Positions 15,201 through 23,227 of a stretch of 44,686 nucleotides of DNA are shown here, piece after piece. Within the stretch, counting starts at the first letter, position 1. Each line of letters starts with the position of its first letter. A program made the translations under genes and the position numbers. The stretch is from Dehalococcoidia bacterium. GTDB lineage: Bacteria > Chloroflexota > Dehalococcoidia > DSTF01 > JACRBR01. The stretch covers positions 1 through 44,686 of the forward strand of contig JAKFYB010000035.1 in the NCBI GenBank assembly GCA_021731085.1. The letters are read 5' to 3'. The notes beneath the pieces were generated by a model. The model searched no databases and was not told the DNA's origin. It saw only the letters and a list, made by a program, of their open reading frames with translations.

Positions 15201-17252
15201 ATGCGCGTGTTCCCGATGATTGCTGGCGTTCTGGCCGTGCTGGCGCTTTCGGCGTTTGGGCTGCGGGCGGCTGGTGATGTTTCGGCGAGTAGCACGCTGA
15301 CGCGGCCGGAGGATCCGGTGGTGATGACGGGCGCGGCGGTGCCGACGCTGAACGGCATCGCGCCGAACCTGCTGGTGGCCTTTCAGCACGACGGCACGTC
15401 GTGGGTGCAGATCCCGGTGCAGGTCGACGAGCGCGACCTGAAGGATTACCGCGCGATTTACAACAACGGCATCGTCGCGGCGGGCACGACGTCGCTGCAG
15501 TACACAGACGCCAACACCTGGACGGGCGCGGACAGCAACGCGACGCTCGACGGGAACGACGAGATCGTCTTCATGTCGAAGGACGCGGCTGGTATCGCGC
15601 CGGGGTTCTCGGAGCCGGCGAACGTCATCACGGGGTCCGGCGTGCAGGTGACCGTTACGGACCCGCTGCATCCGGGACAGACGGGCTACGTCTACCTCTT
15701 CCGGCAGACGGGTGCGCTCGACCCGGGCGCCGGTGCGGCGTATGTCGCGTACAACTTCCTGCTGGACTCCGGCAACTACAAGACGACGTACAACTTCGCC
15801 GACGGGCCGAACCCTGAGAACTCGCTGGCATTCACGTCGGCTTACGCGATCCACTTCGGCGACCGGTGGCTCGACGACCAGATGATCATCACGGCGGGCA
15901 CGTCGTCGGGCATCGACATTCTCGACCGGCACAAGGCGCTGTTTGCTCCGGGCGTCTGCGGACGTTCGGAGGACACATTCAACGACGCCGAGGGCGCGTT
16001 CGTGATCAACAAGAGCGGGCCGGTGCGCGCAATCCGCTCGTATATCGGCGCGAACAGCGGGCCGTTGACGCAGCGCGAGCACGTCTTCTACGCCGAGCGA
16101 TCGGACATCCGGACGTTCCTGCGCGTGCATGCCATCGGTTCGATCATGGACTTCATGGACTACGACACCGCCGCGACGGGCATGACGTACTACAACAACC
16201 TGAATACGGGCGGCGCCGCGATCGACGGGAATCCAACTCCTGAGACGATCGCAGCCGGCGCGATCACATGGGAGGCCGTCAACGGCTCACACGGTGCCGT
16301 GATCCACGCCGGCACGGTGGCGACCGACGTGCCAGGCTTCACGTACACGTCGTACTACCTTGACGACACGTCGCCGCCGGTCACGCAGTGCACGGGCGAC
16401 GGCGCGGCGTGGGGCAGCAGCGGCAACTACGTGACGATGGCGATTCCCAACACGGATCCGCAGGGCGGGCCGGCGAACTTCCTCAACACGACGCGCACCA
16501 TGTACTTCAAGTCGCCATATGCGTCGGGACCGGCGACGGTCGCGGCGGCGGCGAACCTCGCGCAGCAGGGCGCGACGGCGCTGACCTTCTCAGTCGCACC
16601 GTTCACGGGCGGCGGCGACTCCGACGGCGACGGCATCGCGGACGCAAGCGACAACTGCCCCGCCGACGTCAATCCCGGCCAAGAGAACGCCGACGCCAAC
16701 TTCGTCTCGAACGCGCCGGTGTACGCGCAGATCGACACAACATGGATCAACAGCGACAACGCCGGTAACGCCTGCGACTCGGACGACGACAACGACGGAC
16801 GTCTTGATGGTGATGAGGCGTCGGGCACGGGCTGCGCTGGCTTCGTCACAGACCCACTGCTGCGCGACACGGACGGCGACCGCGTGCTCGACGGCCCGGA
16901 GTGCGTGCGCGGCACGAACCCCACGTCGGCGGCATCGAAGCCTGCGGTGACGGCCTGCGGGCCGACGGGCGACTCCGACGGCGACAAGATTGCGGACCGG
17001 ATCGAGAACTGTAACTACGGTGGCAATCCGGCGAACGCGAATAGTGATGGCGATCTGTGCACGGACGGGCGCGAGGTGGCGTCGCTGAACAGCGACAACA
17101 CCGTGAACGTCGCTGACATGGGTCTGCTGGCGACGGAGATCGCGCGCGCCGGCGGGCCGCCGAAGATCGTGAACTTCGACATCAACAAAGACGGTTTCTA
17201 CAATCCCGCGGACCAGGGGACTCTGGCGAGTCGGTTCGGGGCGTGCCCCTGA
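15201..17252 (+). CDS. Secreted protein with C-terminal TSP3/dockerin-like module
   Basis: A 683-residue exported protein. The signal peptide is MRVFPMIAGVLAVLALSAFG... with cleavage near residue 25; the start at 15201 follows GAAGGGG by about 9 nt. Residues 30-470 form a beta-rich region that I do not recognise, with WVQIPVQVDERD, GNDEIVFMSKDA, YVYLFRQTG and GPVRAIRSYIGA segments. Residues from about 473 to the end are a Ca-binding module: TSP3-like DSDGDGIADASDNCP, a NSDNAGNACDSDDDNDGRLDGDE run, DTDGDRVLDGPEC, DSDGDKIADRIENC, then a dockerin-like pair of loops NTVNVADMG and FDINKDGFYNPADQG, ending FGACP. The same module ends two other proteins in this window. Confidence 0.82.
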   Translation: MRVFPMIAGVLAVLALSAFGLRAAGDVSASSTLTRPEDPVVMTGAAVPTLNGIAPNLLVAFQHDGTSWVQIPVQVDERDLKDYRAIYNNGIVAAGTTSLQYTDANTWTGADSNATLDGNDEIVFMSKDAAGIAPGFSEPANVITGSGVQVTVTDPLHPGQTGYVYLFRQTGALDPGAGAAYVAYNFLLDSGNYKTTYNFADGPNPENSLAFTSAYAIHFGDRWLDDQMIITAGTSSGIDILDRHKALFAPGVCGRSEDTFNDAEGAFVINKSGPVRAIRSYIGANSGPLTQREHVFYAERSDIRTFLRVHAIGSIMDFMDYDTAATGMTYYNNLNTGGAAIDGNPTPETIAAGAITWEAVNGSHGAVIHAGTVATDVPGFTYTSYYLDDTSPPVTQCTGDGAAWGSSGNYVTMAIPNTDPQGGPANFLNTTRTMYFKSPYASGPATVAAAANLAQQGATALTFSVAPFTGGGDSDGDGIADASDNCPADVNPGQENADANFVSNAPVYAQIDTTWINSDNAGNACDSDDDNDGRLDGDEASGTGCAGFVTDPLLRDTDGDRVLDGPECVRGTNPTSAASKPAVTACGPTGDSDGDKIADRIENCNYGGNPANANSDGDLCTDGREVASLNSDNTVNVADMGLLATEIARAGGPPKIVNFDINKDGFYNPADQGTLASRFGACP

Positions 17253-17253
17253 T

Positions 17254-17267
17254 AGGGGACTCGGGAC
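17254..17267. repeat. Short heptad pair (nnGGGAC type)
   Basis: AGGGGAC followed by TCGGGAC, directly after the stop of the first TSP3 gene. Weak on its own; listed because it occupies the same position as the longer arrays. Confidence 0.35.
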
Positions 17268-17311
17268 TGAGTTCGCACTGGTTGCACTACGCGGTGCCGA
17301 CTATGTAGGAG

Positions 17312-18877
17312 ATGGCTTCTGTGACGTTCATGCGATTGTCGGCGGGTGCGCTAGTGGTGACCTTGCTGGCTATCGCTGCGGCCGCGGTGCTCGATTGGCG
17401 TGACGAGAGCGACGGAGCTGCGCTGGCTGGCGCGGGTGATCCCGTGATCCTCGCGGCAGGTGACATCGCGGTGTGCACGACAGGAAATGACGAACTGACG
17501 GCGAATCTGCTAGACACGCTCGAAGGCACAGTTCTGACGCTAGGCGACCTTGCGTACGAGAACGGCACGGCGACCGAATTCGCGAACTGCTATCACCCGA
17601 CGTGGGGGCGGCATAAGGCGCGCACGATGCCATCGCCGGGCAACCACGAGTACAACACGCCCGGCGCAACCGGGTACTACGGCTACTTTGGCGCTGCGGC
17701 GGGCGATCCTGCAAAGGGCTACTACAGCTACGACATCGGCGCTTGGCACCTGATCTCGCTGAACAGCAACTGCACTGCGATCGGTGGTTGCGGCGCCGGC
17801 TCGGCGCAGGAGCAGTGGTTACGCGCGGACCTTCGAGCGCACCCTGCGGCGTGCACACTGGCGTACTGGCACCACCCACGATTCAGTTCAGGTGACCACG
17901 GCAACAACACGATTGTCACGGCGTTATATCAGGCGCTGTACGACTACGGAGCGGACGTTGTGCTCGCGGGGCATGACCACCACTACGAGCGCTTCGGGCC
18001 GCAGACGGCGGCGGGCGTCGCTGATACGACATACGGCGTCCGATCGTGGGTCGTCGGGACGGGTGGGCGTGTGCTGTATCCGATCGGCGCGCCGAAGCCG
18101 AACCAGGAGGCGATCAACAACACGTCGTACGGCGTGCTTTCGATGACGCTCCACGCATCGAGCTACGACTACAGTTTCCTTCCGGCGGCGGGCAGTTCCT
18201 TCACGGAGAGCGGCACTGCGTCGTGCCACGGCGCAGCGCTCGATCCAGATGCAGACGGCTGGTTGAACGCGGAGGACAACTGCCCGAACGACGCGAACAA
18301 CGCGCAGTCGAATGCGGATGCCAATTTCGTGTCGAACGCACCCGTGTTCGCGCAGACGGACGCGACGTGGATCAACAGCGACAGCGCCGGCGATGCATGC
18401 GACACGGACGATGACAACGACGGCCGTCTTGATGGAGACGAGGCCACAGGCGCCGGATGCAGTGGCTTCGTGACGGACGCGCTGCTGCGCGATTCCGACG
18501 GCGACCGCGTGCTCGACGGGCCTGAGTGTGTGCGCGGCACGGACCCGACGTCGGCCGCATCGAAACCGGCGGTCACGGCGTGCGGACCGGCCGGCGACTC
18601 GGACAGCGATAAGATCGGGGACCGCATCGAAAACTGCAACTACGGCAGCAATCCGACGAACGCGAACACGGACGGCGATCTATGCACGGACGGCCGCGAG
18701 GTTGCGTCGCTGAACCCGGACACGACCGTGAACGTCGCTGACATGGGAATGCTCGCGTCTGAGATCGTACGCATCGGCGGGGCACCGAAGATCGTGAACA
18801 TCGACATCAACAAGGACGGCGCCTATAACCCCGGCGATCAGGGGATCCTGGCGAGTCGCTTCGGTGCGTGTCCGTGA
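17312..18877 (+). CDS. Secreted metallophosphoesterase with TSP3/dockerin-like module
   Basis: A 521-residue exported calcineurin-like phosphoesterase. The N-terminal hydrophobic signal is FMRLSAGALVVTLLAIAAAAVL. Metal-site motifs appear in order: ILAAGDIA, LTLGDLAYENG, PSPGNHEYN, YWHHPRFSSG and VLAGHDHHYERF, a purple-acid-phosphatase-like set. The substrate is unknown; an extracellular phosphatase or phosphodiesterase is likely. From about residue 311 it carries the same roughly 210-residue Ca-binding/dockerin-like module as the previous gene, ending FGACP. The exact start is uncertain: ATG 17312 has GGAG immediately before it, and GTG 17321 or ATG 17330 would also keep the signal peptide. 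Confidence 0.88.
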   Translation: MASVTFMRLSAGALVVTLLAIAAAAVLDWRDESDGAALAGAGDPVILAAGDIAVCTTGNDELTANLLDTLEGTVLTLGDLAYENGTATEFANCYHPTWGRHKARTMPSPGNHEYNTPGATGYYGYFGAAAGDPAKGYYSYDIGAWHLISLNSNCTAIGGCGAGSAQEQWLRADLRAHPAACTLAYWHHPRFSSGDHGNNTIVTALYQALYDYGADVVLAGHDHHYERFGPQTAAGVADTTYGVRSWVVGTGGRVLYPIGAPKPNQEAINNTSYGVLSMTLHASSYDYSFLPAAGSSFTESGTASCHGAALDPDADGWLNAEDNCPNDANNAQSNADANFVSNAPVFAQTDATWINSDSAGDACDTDDDNDGRLDGDEATGAGCSGFVTDALLRDSDGDRVLDGPECVRGTDPTSAASKPAVTACGPAGDSDSDKIGDRIENCNYGSNPTNANTDGDLCTDGREVASLNPDTTVNVADMGMLASEIVRIGGAPKIVNIDINKDGAYNPGDQGILASRFGACP

Positions 18878-18905
18878 GTAGGGGTAATGGGCCAGGGGTA
18901 GGGGC
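18878..18905. repeat. Degenerate heptad array, 4 units (nnAGGGG type)
   Basis: GTAGGGG, TAATGGG, CCAGGGG, TAGGGGC, beginning at the base after the phosphoesterase stop and ending 3 bases before the ferritin -10 box. Confidence 0.5.
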
Positions 18906-18908
18906 TGG

Positions 18909-18914
18909 TATTCT
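18909..18914 (+). promoter_or_regulatory. -10 box TATTCT for ferritin
   Basis: TATTCT just after the heptad array. Predicted start at the A near 18921 gives a 31-nt leader with GAGG 6 nt before the ATG, so this promoter is leadered. Confidence 0.4.
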
Positions 18915-18951
18915 TGGCCGACACACCTACCTAGCTGAACCGAGGTCCGCG

Positions 18952-19455
18952 ATGCCACAGCTTTCTTCCAAGATTACCGACGCGCTGAACCTGCAGATCA
19001 ACCGCGAGCTTTCGGCAGCGTATTCGTACCTCGCGATGTCGGCCTGGGCAGACACACAGAATCTTGCTGGCGCGGCGAGCTGGCTGCGGCAGCAGTGGCA
19101 GGAAGAGCTTGGCCACGCGACGAAGCTCATCGACTACATGGCGGAGCGCGACGGCAAGATCGTCCTGAGCGCGATCCCGCAACCGACGGCCACCTTCTCA
19201 TCGCTGCTGAACCTGTTCGAGAGCGTGCTCGCGCAGGAGAAGGCGGTCACGGAGGCGATCTACGGCATCTACGACCTCGCCGTAGAGGAGAAGGACTACG
19301 CTGCTCAGGGCCTGCTCCAGTGGTACGTGAATGAGCAGGTCGAAGAGGAGAACTCCGCGTCCGAGATAATCTCGTTGCTGAAGATTGGCGGCGGTGAGGG
19401 CTCCGGCCTGCTAATGGTCGACCGGCAGCTGGCCTCGCGATCCGGCGGCCAGTAG
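18952..19455 (+). CDS. Ferritin
   Basis: A 167-residue non-heme ferritin storing iron as a 24-mer shell. Ferroxidase residues are visible: Glu19 and Tyr26 in INRELSAAYSYLAMS, Glu52 and His55 in QEELGHATKLIDYMAERDGKI, a Glu in the VLAQEKAVTEAIY helix and QWYVNEQVEEE near residue 130. Length and order match bacterial FtnA. The heme-binding Met pattern of bacterioferritin is not evident. The ATG at 18952 has GAGG upstream. It stands alone downstream of the secreted phosphoesterase. No Fur-like box was recognised by eye. Confidence 0.94.
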   Translation: MPQLSSKITDALNLQINRELSAAYSYLAMSAWADTQNLAGAASWLRQQWQEELGHATKLIDYMAERDGKIVLSAIPQPTATFSSLLNLFESVLAQEKAVTEAIYGIYDLAVEEKDYAAQGLLQWYVNEQVEEENSASEIISLLKIGGGEGSGLLMVDRQLASRSGGQ

Positions 19456-19593
19456 GAGAGCCGATTCCGGCAGGAGCATCGCCGGTTGCGTAGGATGCTG
19501 CTCCATCGCGCCCACCCGAGGCTTTTTTCAAGCCGCCAAATGTCGATAATACCCAGAGCGCCCGGTTCGTTATGGAACCTGGCCGGGGAGTAC

Positions 19594-20277
19594 ATGGCAG
19601 CCACACCGACGTTCACATGCAAGCACTGCGGCACCGCCTTTTCGGTGCCCGGTACGACGATGAAGCGGTTTCCGGGCTGGAAGCCGAGCCAGTGTCAGTC
19701 GTGCCGCATCGGCAAGAGCAGGACGGCGCACACAGCGGCAGACATCGTCGCGAGCATCAGCGCGGGTCCCGAGACGGGCGTGTTCACAGACGGGAGCTGC
19801 GAGGGCAACCCGGGCCCAGGCGGCTGGGGTGTCGTGCGCGTCGTGGACGGCGAGATTATCGATGAGCGCACCGGGCATGATCCGCAGACCACGAACAACA
19901 AGATGGAACTGACGGCGCTCATCGAGGCCTACAAGCTGCTCGAACCGAGCGAGTCCGTGCTCGTGTATTCCGACAGTTCGTACGCGGTCAACATCATCAA
20001 CGAATGGGCGGCCAAGTGGCAGGCCAACGGCTGGCGCCGCGGCCAACGACGCGAACTCGTCGAGAACCTTGACCTCGTGAAAGAGCTGTACGAGTTGTCG
20101 AAGGAACGTCCGCTGGCAACCGCGACGTGGATTCGCGGCCACAACGGCGACAAGTGGAACGAACACGCTGACTCCCTCGCGCGCTCATACCAGCGCCCGA
20201 CGCCGATCTCCGACGCAGTCGCAACAGCAGCAGACGTTCCGGCGACTGATGGCGCGTTGGCGCTGGACGACGCCTAA
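19594..20277 (+). CDS. rnhA: Ribonuclease HI with N-terminal zinc ribbon
   Basis: A 227-residue protein. Residues about 8-40 form a zinc ribbon (CKHCGTAFSVPGTTMKRFPG then QCQSC). The RNase H fold follows: Asp in FTDGSCEGNPGPGGWG, Glu in TNNKMELTALIEAYK, Asp in LVYSDSSYAVN, the WRRGQRRE basic region and final Asp in GHNGDKWNEHADSLA. All four catalytic acidic positions and the HNGDxWNExAD loop are kept, so it should cleave RNA in RNA-DNA hybrids. The ribbon replaces the hybrid-binding domain of eukaryotic-type enzymes and is unusual for bacterial RnhA. A 35-residue tail rich in Ala/Thr/Asp is probably disordered. GGGGAG lies 4 nt before the ATG at 19594. Confidence 0.92.
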   Translation: MAATPTFTCKHCGTAFSVPGTTMKRFPGWKPSQCQSCRIGKSRTAHTAADIVASISAGPETGVFTDGSCEGNPGPGGWGVVRVVDGEIIDERTGHDPQTTNNKMELTALIEAYKLLEPSESVLVYSDSSYAVNIINEWAAKWQANGWRRGQRRELVENLDLVKELYELSKERPLATATWIRGHNGDKWNEHADSLARSYQRPTPISDAVATAADVPATDGALALDDA

Positions 20278-20297
20278 CACGTCCGCCCCCACCCCTG

Positions 20298-20303
20298 TAA
20301 CCT
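20298..20303 (+). promoter_or_regulatory. Leaderless -10 box TAACCT for the DegT gene
   Basis: TAACCT inside CCTGTAACCT, exactly 6 nt before the ATG at 20310; no Shine-Dalgarno. Confidence 0.6.
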
Positions 20304-20309
20304 TCACGC

Positions 20310-21542
20310 ATGGCACAACTCGCGGTTAACGGCGGCACTCCCTTACGCACGAAGCCGTGGCCTTCCTGGCCAACGCACGGCGCTGGTGAGCGCGACAATC
20401 TGCTCAAGGTGCTCGAAAGCGACAACTGGGGCGGGTTCCCTTCGCCGAACGTCATGGCGGGTGAGTTCGCGGAGAAGTTCGCTGCGTATCACGGCGCCTC
20501 TGCTGGCATCTGCACGACGGGCGGGACGACGGCGCTGGAAGTCGGGCTGAAGGCGTGCGGGCTCGTGCCCGGCGACGAAGTGCTGGTGCCGGCGCTGACG
20601 TTTTATGCAACGCCGTTCGCGGCGCTGGTGCAGGGCTTCGTGCCCGTCTTTGTCGACATCGATCCCGACTCGTGGTGCATCGACGCTGAGCAGCTCGAAC
20701 GGCACATCACGCCGCGAACGCGGGCCATCCTGCCCGTGCATCTCGGCTCACGCATGGCGGACATGGATCGCATCATGGAGATCGCGCGCACGCACAACCT
20801 GCGCGTCGTCGAGGATTGCGCCCACATGCACGGCGGATTCTGGCGCGGCAAGGGCGCGGGGACGCTCGGCAACGTCGGCGCCTTCAGTTTCCAGTCGTCG
20901 AAGCTGATGACGTGCGGCGAGGGCGGGATCATCGTCACGAGCGATCCCGATCTCGAAGAACGCTGCCACGCGTACGTGAACAGCGGGCGCGTGAAGACGA
21001 GCGACCGGACGGCGGGCGAAGGGACGATGCTCGGCTGGAACTACCGCATCACCGAGTGGCAGGCGGCCGTGCTGCTCGCACAACTCGCGCGGCTGCCGGA
21101 ACAGATCTCGCGGCGCAATCACAACATTGCCCATCTCGAATCGCGCATCGCTATCACGCAAGGCCTGAGCACGCTGCCTCAGCAAGAGGCCATGACGACG
21201 AAGTCCGGCTACGGCGTCATCCTCCGCTACGACGAGAACGCCTGGATGCTCCCTGACGGCAAGCCGCTCTCACGCAACAAGTTCGCTTGGGCACTCTATA
21301 ACGAAGGGATGCGCATCGAGGCGGCGTTCTACGAGCCGGTGTACAAATCGAAGCTCTTTCCGTGGAAAGACGCGCCCGTCGACGTCGACTATAGCGCGAC
21401 CAAGTGCCCCGTCGCCGAGCAGGCGGCCTACAAGGAGATGATCTGGCTGCCGCACGACATCTTCCTCGGCGAGGAGTCGGACATGGACGACCTGTGCGCG
21501 GCGATCGATAAGATCCATCGGAATCTCGCGGAGTTGGCGTAA
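20310..21542 (+). CDS. DegT/DnrJ/EryC1/StrS family PLP aminotransferase
   Basis: A 410-residue fold-type I PLP enzyme. Features: LAVNGGTPLRTKPWPSWP at the N-terminus, CTTGGTTALEVGLKACGLVPGDEVLVPALTFYAT, PVFVDIDPDSWCIDAEQLE, ILPVHLGSRMADMD, VVEDCAHMHGGFWRGKGAGTLGNVG and the Schiff-base lysine in FSFQSSKLMTCGEGG. The family makes amino sugars and aminocyclitols from keto precursors. The GGTPLR-type N-terminus and CAHMHGGFW segment resemble the AHBA-synthase/inosose aminotransferase branch more than the UDP-sugar branch. No sugar gene cluster surrounds it, so the substrate is open. Confidence 0.88.
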   Translation: MAQLAVNGGTPLRTKPWPSWPTHGAGERDNLLKVLESDNWGGFPSPNVMAGEFAEKFAAYHGASAGICTTGGTTALEVGLKACGLVPGDEVLVPALTFYATPFAALVQGFVPVFVDIDPDSWCIDAEQLERHITPRTRAILPVHLGSRMADMDRIMEIARTHNLRVVEDCAHMHGGFWRGKGAGTLGNVGAFSFQSSKLMTCGEGGIIVTSDPDLEERCHAYVNSGRVKTSDRTAGEGTMLGWNYRITEWQAAVLLAQLARLPEQISRRNHNIAHLESRIAITQGLSTLPQQEAMTTKSGYGVILRYDENAWMLPDGKPLSRNKFAWALYNEGMRIEAAFYEPVYKSKLFPWKDAPVDVDYSATKCPVAEQAAYKEMIWLPHDIFLGEESDMDDLCAAIDKIHRNLAELA

Positions 21543-21626
21543 ATGCAGCCAGTGTTGCCTGCATCACCGTGGCCGCTACGATGAGCCGCTGAACGACGAT
21601 CGAAATTATTCACGAAGGACTATTAG

Positions 21627-22400
21627 ATGACTGACCTGTTCTCTATTGAAGGCAAGACCGCCGTCGTAACCGGCGGATCGCGCGGAATCGGCCTGATGAT
21701 TGCGCGCGGGATGGTGGAGGCGGGGGCGAACGTCTACATCTCGTCGCGAAAGGCGGACGTCTGCGACGCGGCGGCGGCGGAGCTGTCGAAGTCCGGGAAG
21801 TGCACGTCGATCCCGGCAGATCTCGGGACGGAGGACGGCTGCCGGTCCCTCGCGGACGAGGTCGGCAAGCGTGAGCAGTCGCTGCACATTCTCGTGAACA
21901 ACGCAGGTGCGAACTGGGGCGCGCCGATGGCGTCGTTCCCGGACTCGGCGTTCGACAAGGTGTTCGCGATCAACGTGAAGGGCGTATTCCACCTGACGCG
22001 CTTCCTCGTGCCGCTGCTCGCGAAGGCGGCGACGGACGACGACCCGGCGCGCGTGATTAACATCGGCTCGATCGACGGCCTGCAGGCGCCGATGCTCGAC
22101 ACGTTCTCTTACTCGTCGAGCAAGGCGGCCGTGCATCACATGACGCGCGTGCTGGCGCACAAGCTCGCGCCGCAGCGGATCACAGTCAATGCGATCGCGC
22201 CGGGGCCGTTCGAGAGCAAGATGATGGCTGAGACGCTGGAGAAGTTCGGTGACAACATCCGCGCGACGAATCCGCTTGGCCGAATCGGCCGCCCGGACGA
22301 CATGGCGGGGACAGCGATCTTCCTGGCATCGCGCGCCGGGGCGTACCTTACGGGGACGGTGATCCCGGTGGACGGCGGGATCTCGACGCGGCACGGATGA
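21627..22400 (+). CDS. SDR family oxidoreductase
   Basis: A 257-residue classical SDR close to 3-oxoacyl-ACP-reductase/RhlG-type enzymes: TGGSRGIGLMIARGM, YISSRKADVCD (basic residue after beta-2, so probably NADPH), NNAGANWG, the Ser in INIGSIDG, YSSSKAAVHH with Tyr and Lys, and the LTGTVIPVDGGI ending. The substrate is unknown. GAAGGA lies about 7 nt before the ATG, and TACGAT at 21577-21582 is a possible -10 box giving a leader of about 40 nt. The DegT gene is 84 bases upstream. Confidence 0.88.
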   Translation: MTDLFSIEGKTAVVTGGSRGIGLMIARGMVEAGANVYISSRKADVCDAAAAELSKSGKCTSIPADLGTEDGCRSLADEVGKREQSLHILVNNAGANWGAPMASFPDSAFDKVFAINVKGVFHLTRFLVPLLAKAATDDDPARVINIGSIDGLQAPMLDTFSYSSSKAAVHHMTRVLAHKLAPQRITVNAIAPGPFESKMMAETLEKFGDNIRATNPLGRIGRPDDMAGTAIFLASRAGAYLTGTVIPVDGGISTRHG

Positions 22401-22412
22401 GTCCAACGCTGG

Positions 22413-22418
22413 TACATT
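22413..22418 (+). promoter_or_regulatory. Leaderless -10 box TACATT for the lipoprotein gene
   Basis: TACATT followed by exactly 6 nt (gcgcgc) and ATG at 22425. Confidence 0.6.
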
Positions 22419-22424
22419 GCGCGC

Positions 22425-23117
22425 ATGGGAATCCGCGTGCTGGCCGTCATGGCATCGGTGCTTATCGCCTTCACTGTTGTGGCGTGTTCAGAGGACGCTG
22501 ACGCGCCGGTTGTGACACCAACGGTTTCCGCTGTCGCGTCTACGCCGACGACCTCGCCGCCAACACCCGAACCAACTCCCACGCCGCTTGCGACGCCGAT
22601 CGCCGAAGCGGCGACGCTGGACGGATGTCCTGTCGATGATGCCAAGCTGTGCCAGTTCGCGCTCGATGCGCAGGACGCGCTCAATGCTGAGGTTATGGAG
22701 TTCTTCGTGTCCAGGCTCGCTGCGCGTGAGCGGCCGTGTCGAGACACCATTCACTCAGGCGAAGATGATGTCGGCTGTCCAAGCTCGGACGAGGGCACGA
22801 GCGTTCCTCTCGTGGGAGTTCTCTTCTATCAGTCCGATTGTTGCCTTGTCCTACCCGAACGCTTCGAGGAGCGTTTTGGACGATGGCTGGTGTTCGAATC
22901 GCAGGAAGGCGAGTGGCGGGTGTATGCAATTGAACGAGGTGGAAGCACGTGGGATGGCGCCGCCACTGTCGTTCTCGTTCGCGGGACCGCCCCGACGGCA
23001 CCGCTGGTGACGGTCGGCACGACACCGGATGGAGAGCTGCGAGTTCCGGGCGTCATCGTCGGATCGCTTGCCAATATATTCCTATTCCCAGACCGCGAGT
23101 TCCTGCTCTGGCAGTGA
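22425..23117 (+). CDS. Lipoprotein of unknown function
   Basis: A 230-residue exported lipoprotein: the MGIRVLAVMASVLIAFTVVAC signal ends in the lipobox VVAC (Cys21). A Thr/Pro-rich linker (about residues 30-60, repeated TPxP) tethers a globular part with several Cys (CPVDDAKLCQ, RPCRD, VGCPS, DCCLVLP). The globular domain contains ERFGRWLVFESQEGEWRVY and GTAPTAPLVTVGTTPDG stretches. I do not recognise a family. It has its own leaderless-type promoter. Confidence 0.75.
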   Translation: MGIRVLAVMASVLIAFTVVACSEDADAPVVTPTVSAVASTPTTSPPTPEPTPTPLATPIAEAATLDGCPVDDAKLCQFALDAQDALNAEVMEFFVSRLAARERPCRDTIHSGEDDVGCPSSDEGTSVPLVGVLFYQSDCCLVLPERFEERFGRWLVFESQEGEWRVYAIERGGSTWDGAATVVLVRGTAPTAPLVTVGTTPDGELRVPGVIVGSLANIFLFPDREFLLWQ

Positions 23118-23164
23118 TCCACACCATGAAAGCATGCGGTTGAAATCGAACACTGAGCGGAGCT

Positions 23165-23192
23165 GATGCTCCGCCGCTACTGGCGGTGCATC
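23165..23192. terminator. Hairpin GATGC/CCGCC...GGCGG/GCATC after the lipoprotein gene
   Basis: GATGC-t-CCGCC (23165-23175) pairs with GGCGG-t-GCATC (23182-23192): ten base pairs with one T-T mismatch and a 6-nt loop, followed by pyrimidine-rich ccttct. It may end transcription of the lipoprotein gene, or act as an operator because the next -10 box is 7 bases away. Confidence 0.4.
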
Positions 23193-23199
23193 CTTCTGC

Positions 23200-23205
23200 T
23201 AAGAT
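23200..23205 (+). promoter_or_regulatory. -10 box TAAGAT for the class III aminotransferase
   Basis: TGCTAAGAT resembles an extended -10. Start near 23212, with AAGGAG at about 23215-23220 before the ATG at 23228, so it is a short-leadered transcript. Confidence 0.4.
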
Positions 23206-23227
23206 TCGTCCTTCAAGGAGCTGATCA

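Noticed and set aside
15174-16130. A 318-codon minus-strand frame opposite the first TSP3 gene
   Set aside because: Arg/Val/His-rich shadow; the plus strand has a signal peptide and ordered Ca-binding repeats.
19512-19530. GGCTT-tttt-c-AAGCC as a terminator after ferritin
   Set aside because: Only a 5-bp stem with the T-run in the loop rather than after it; not a convincing terminator.
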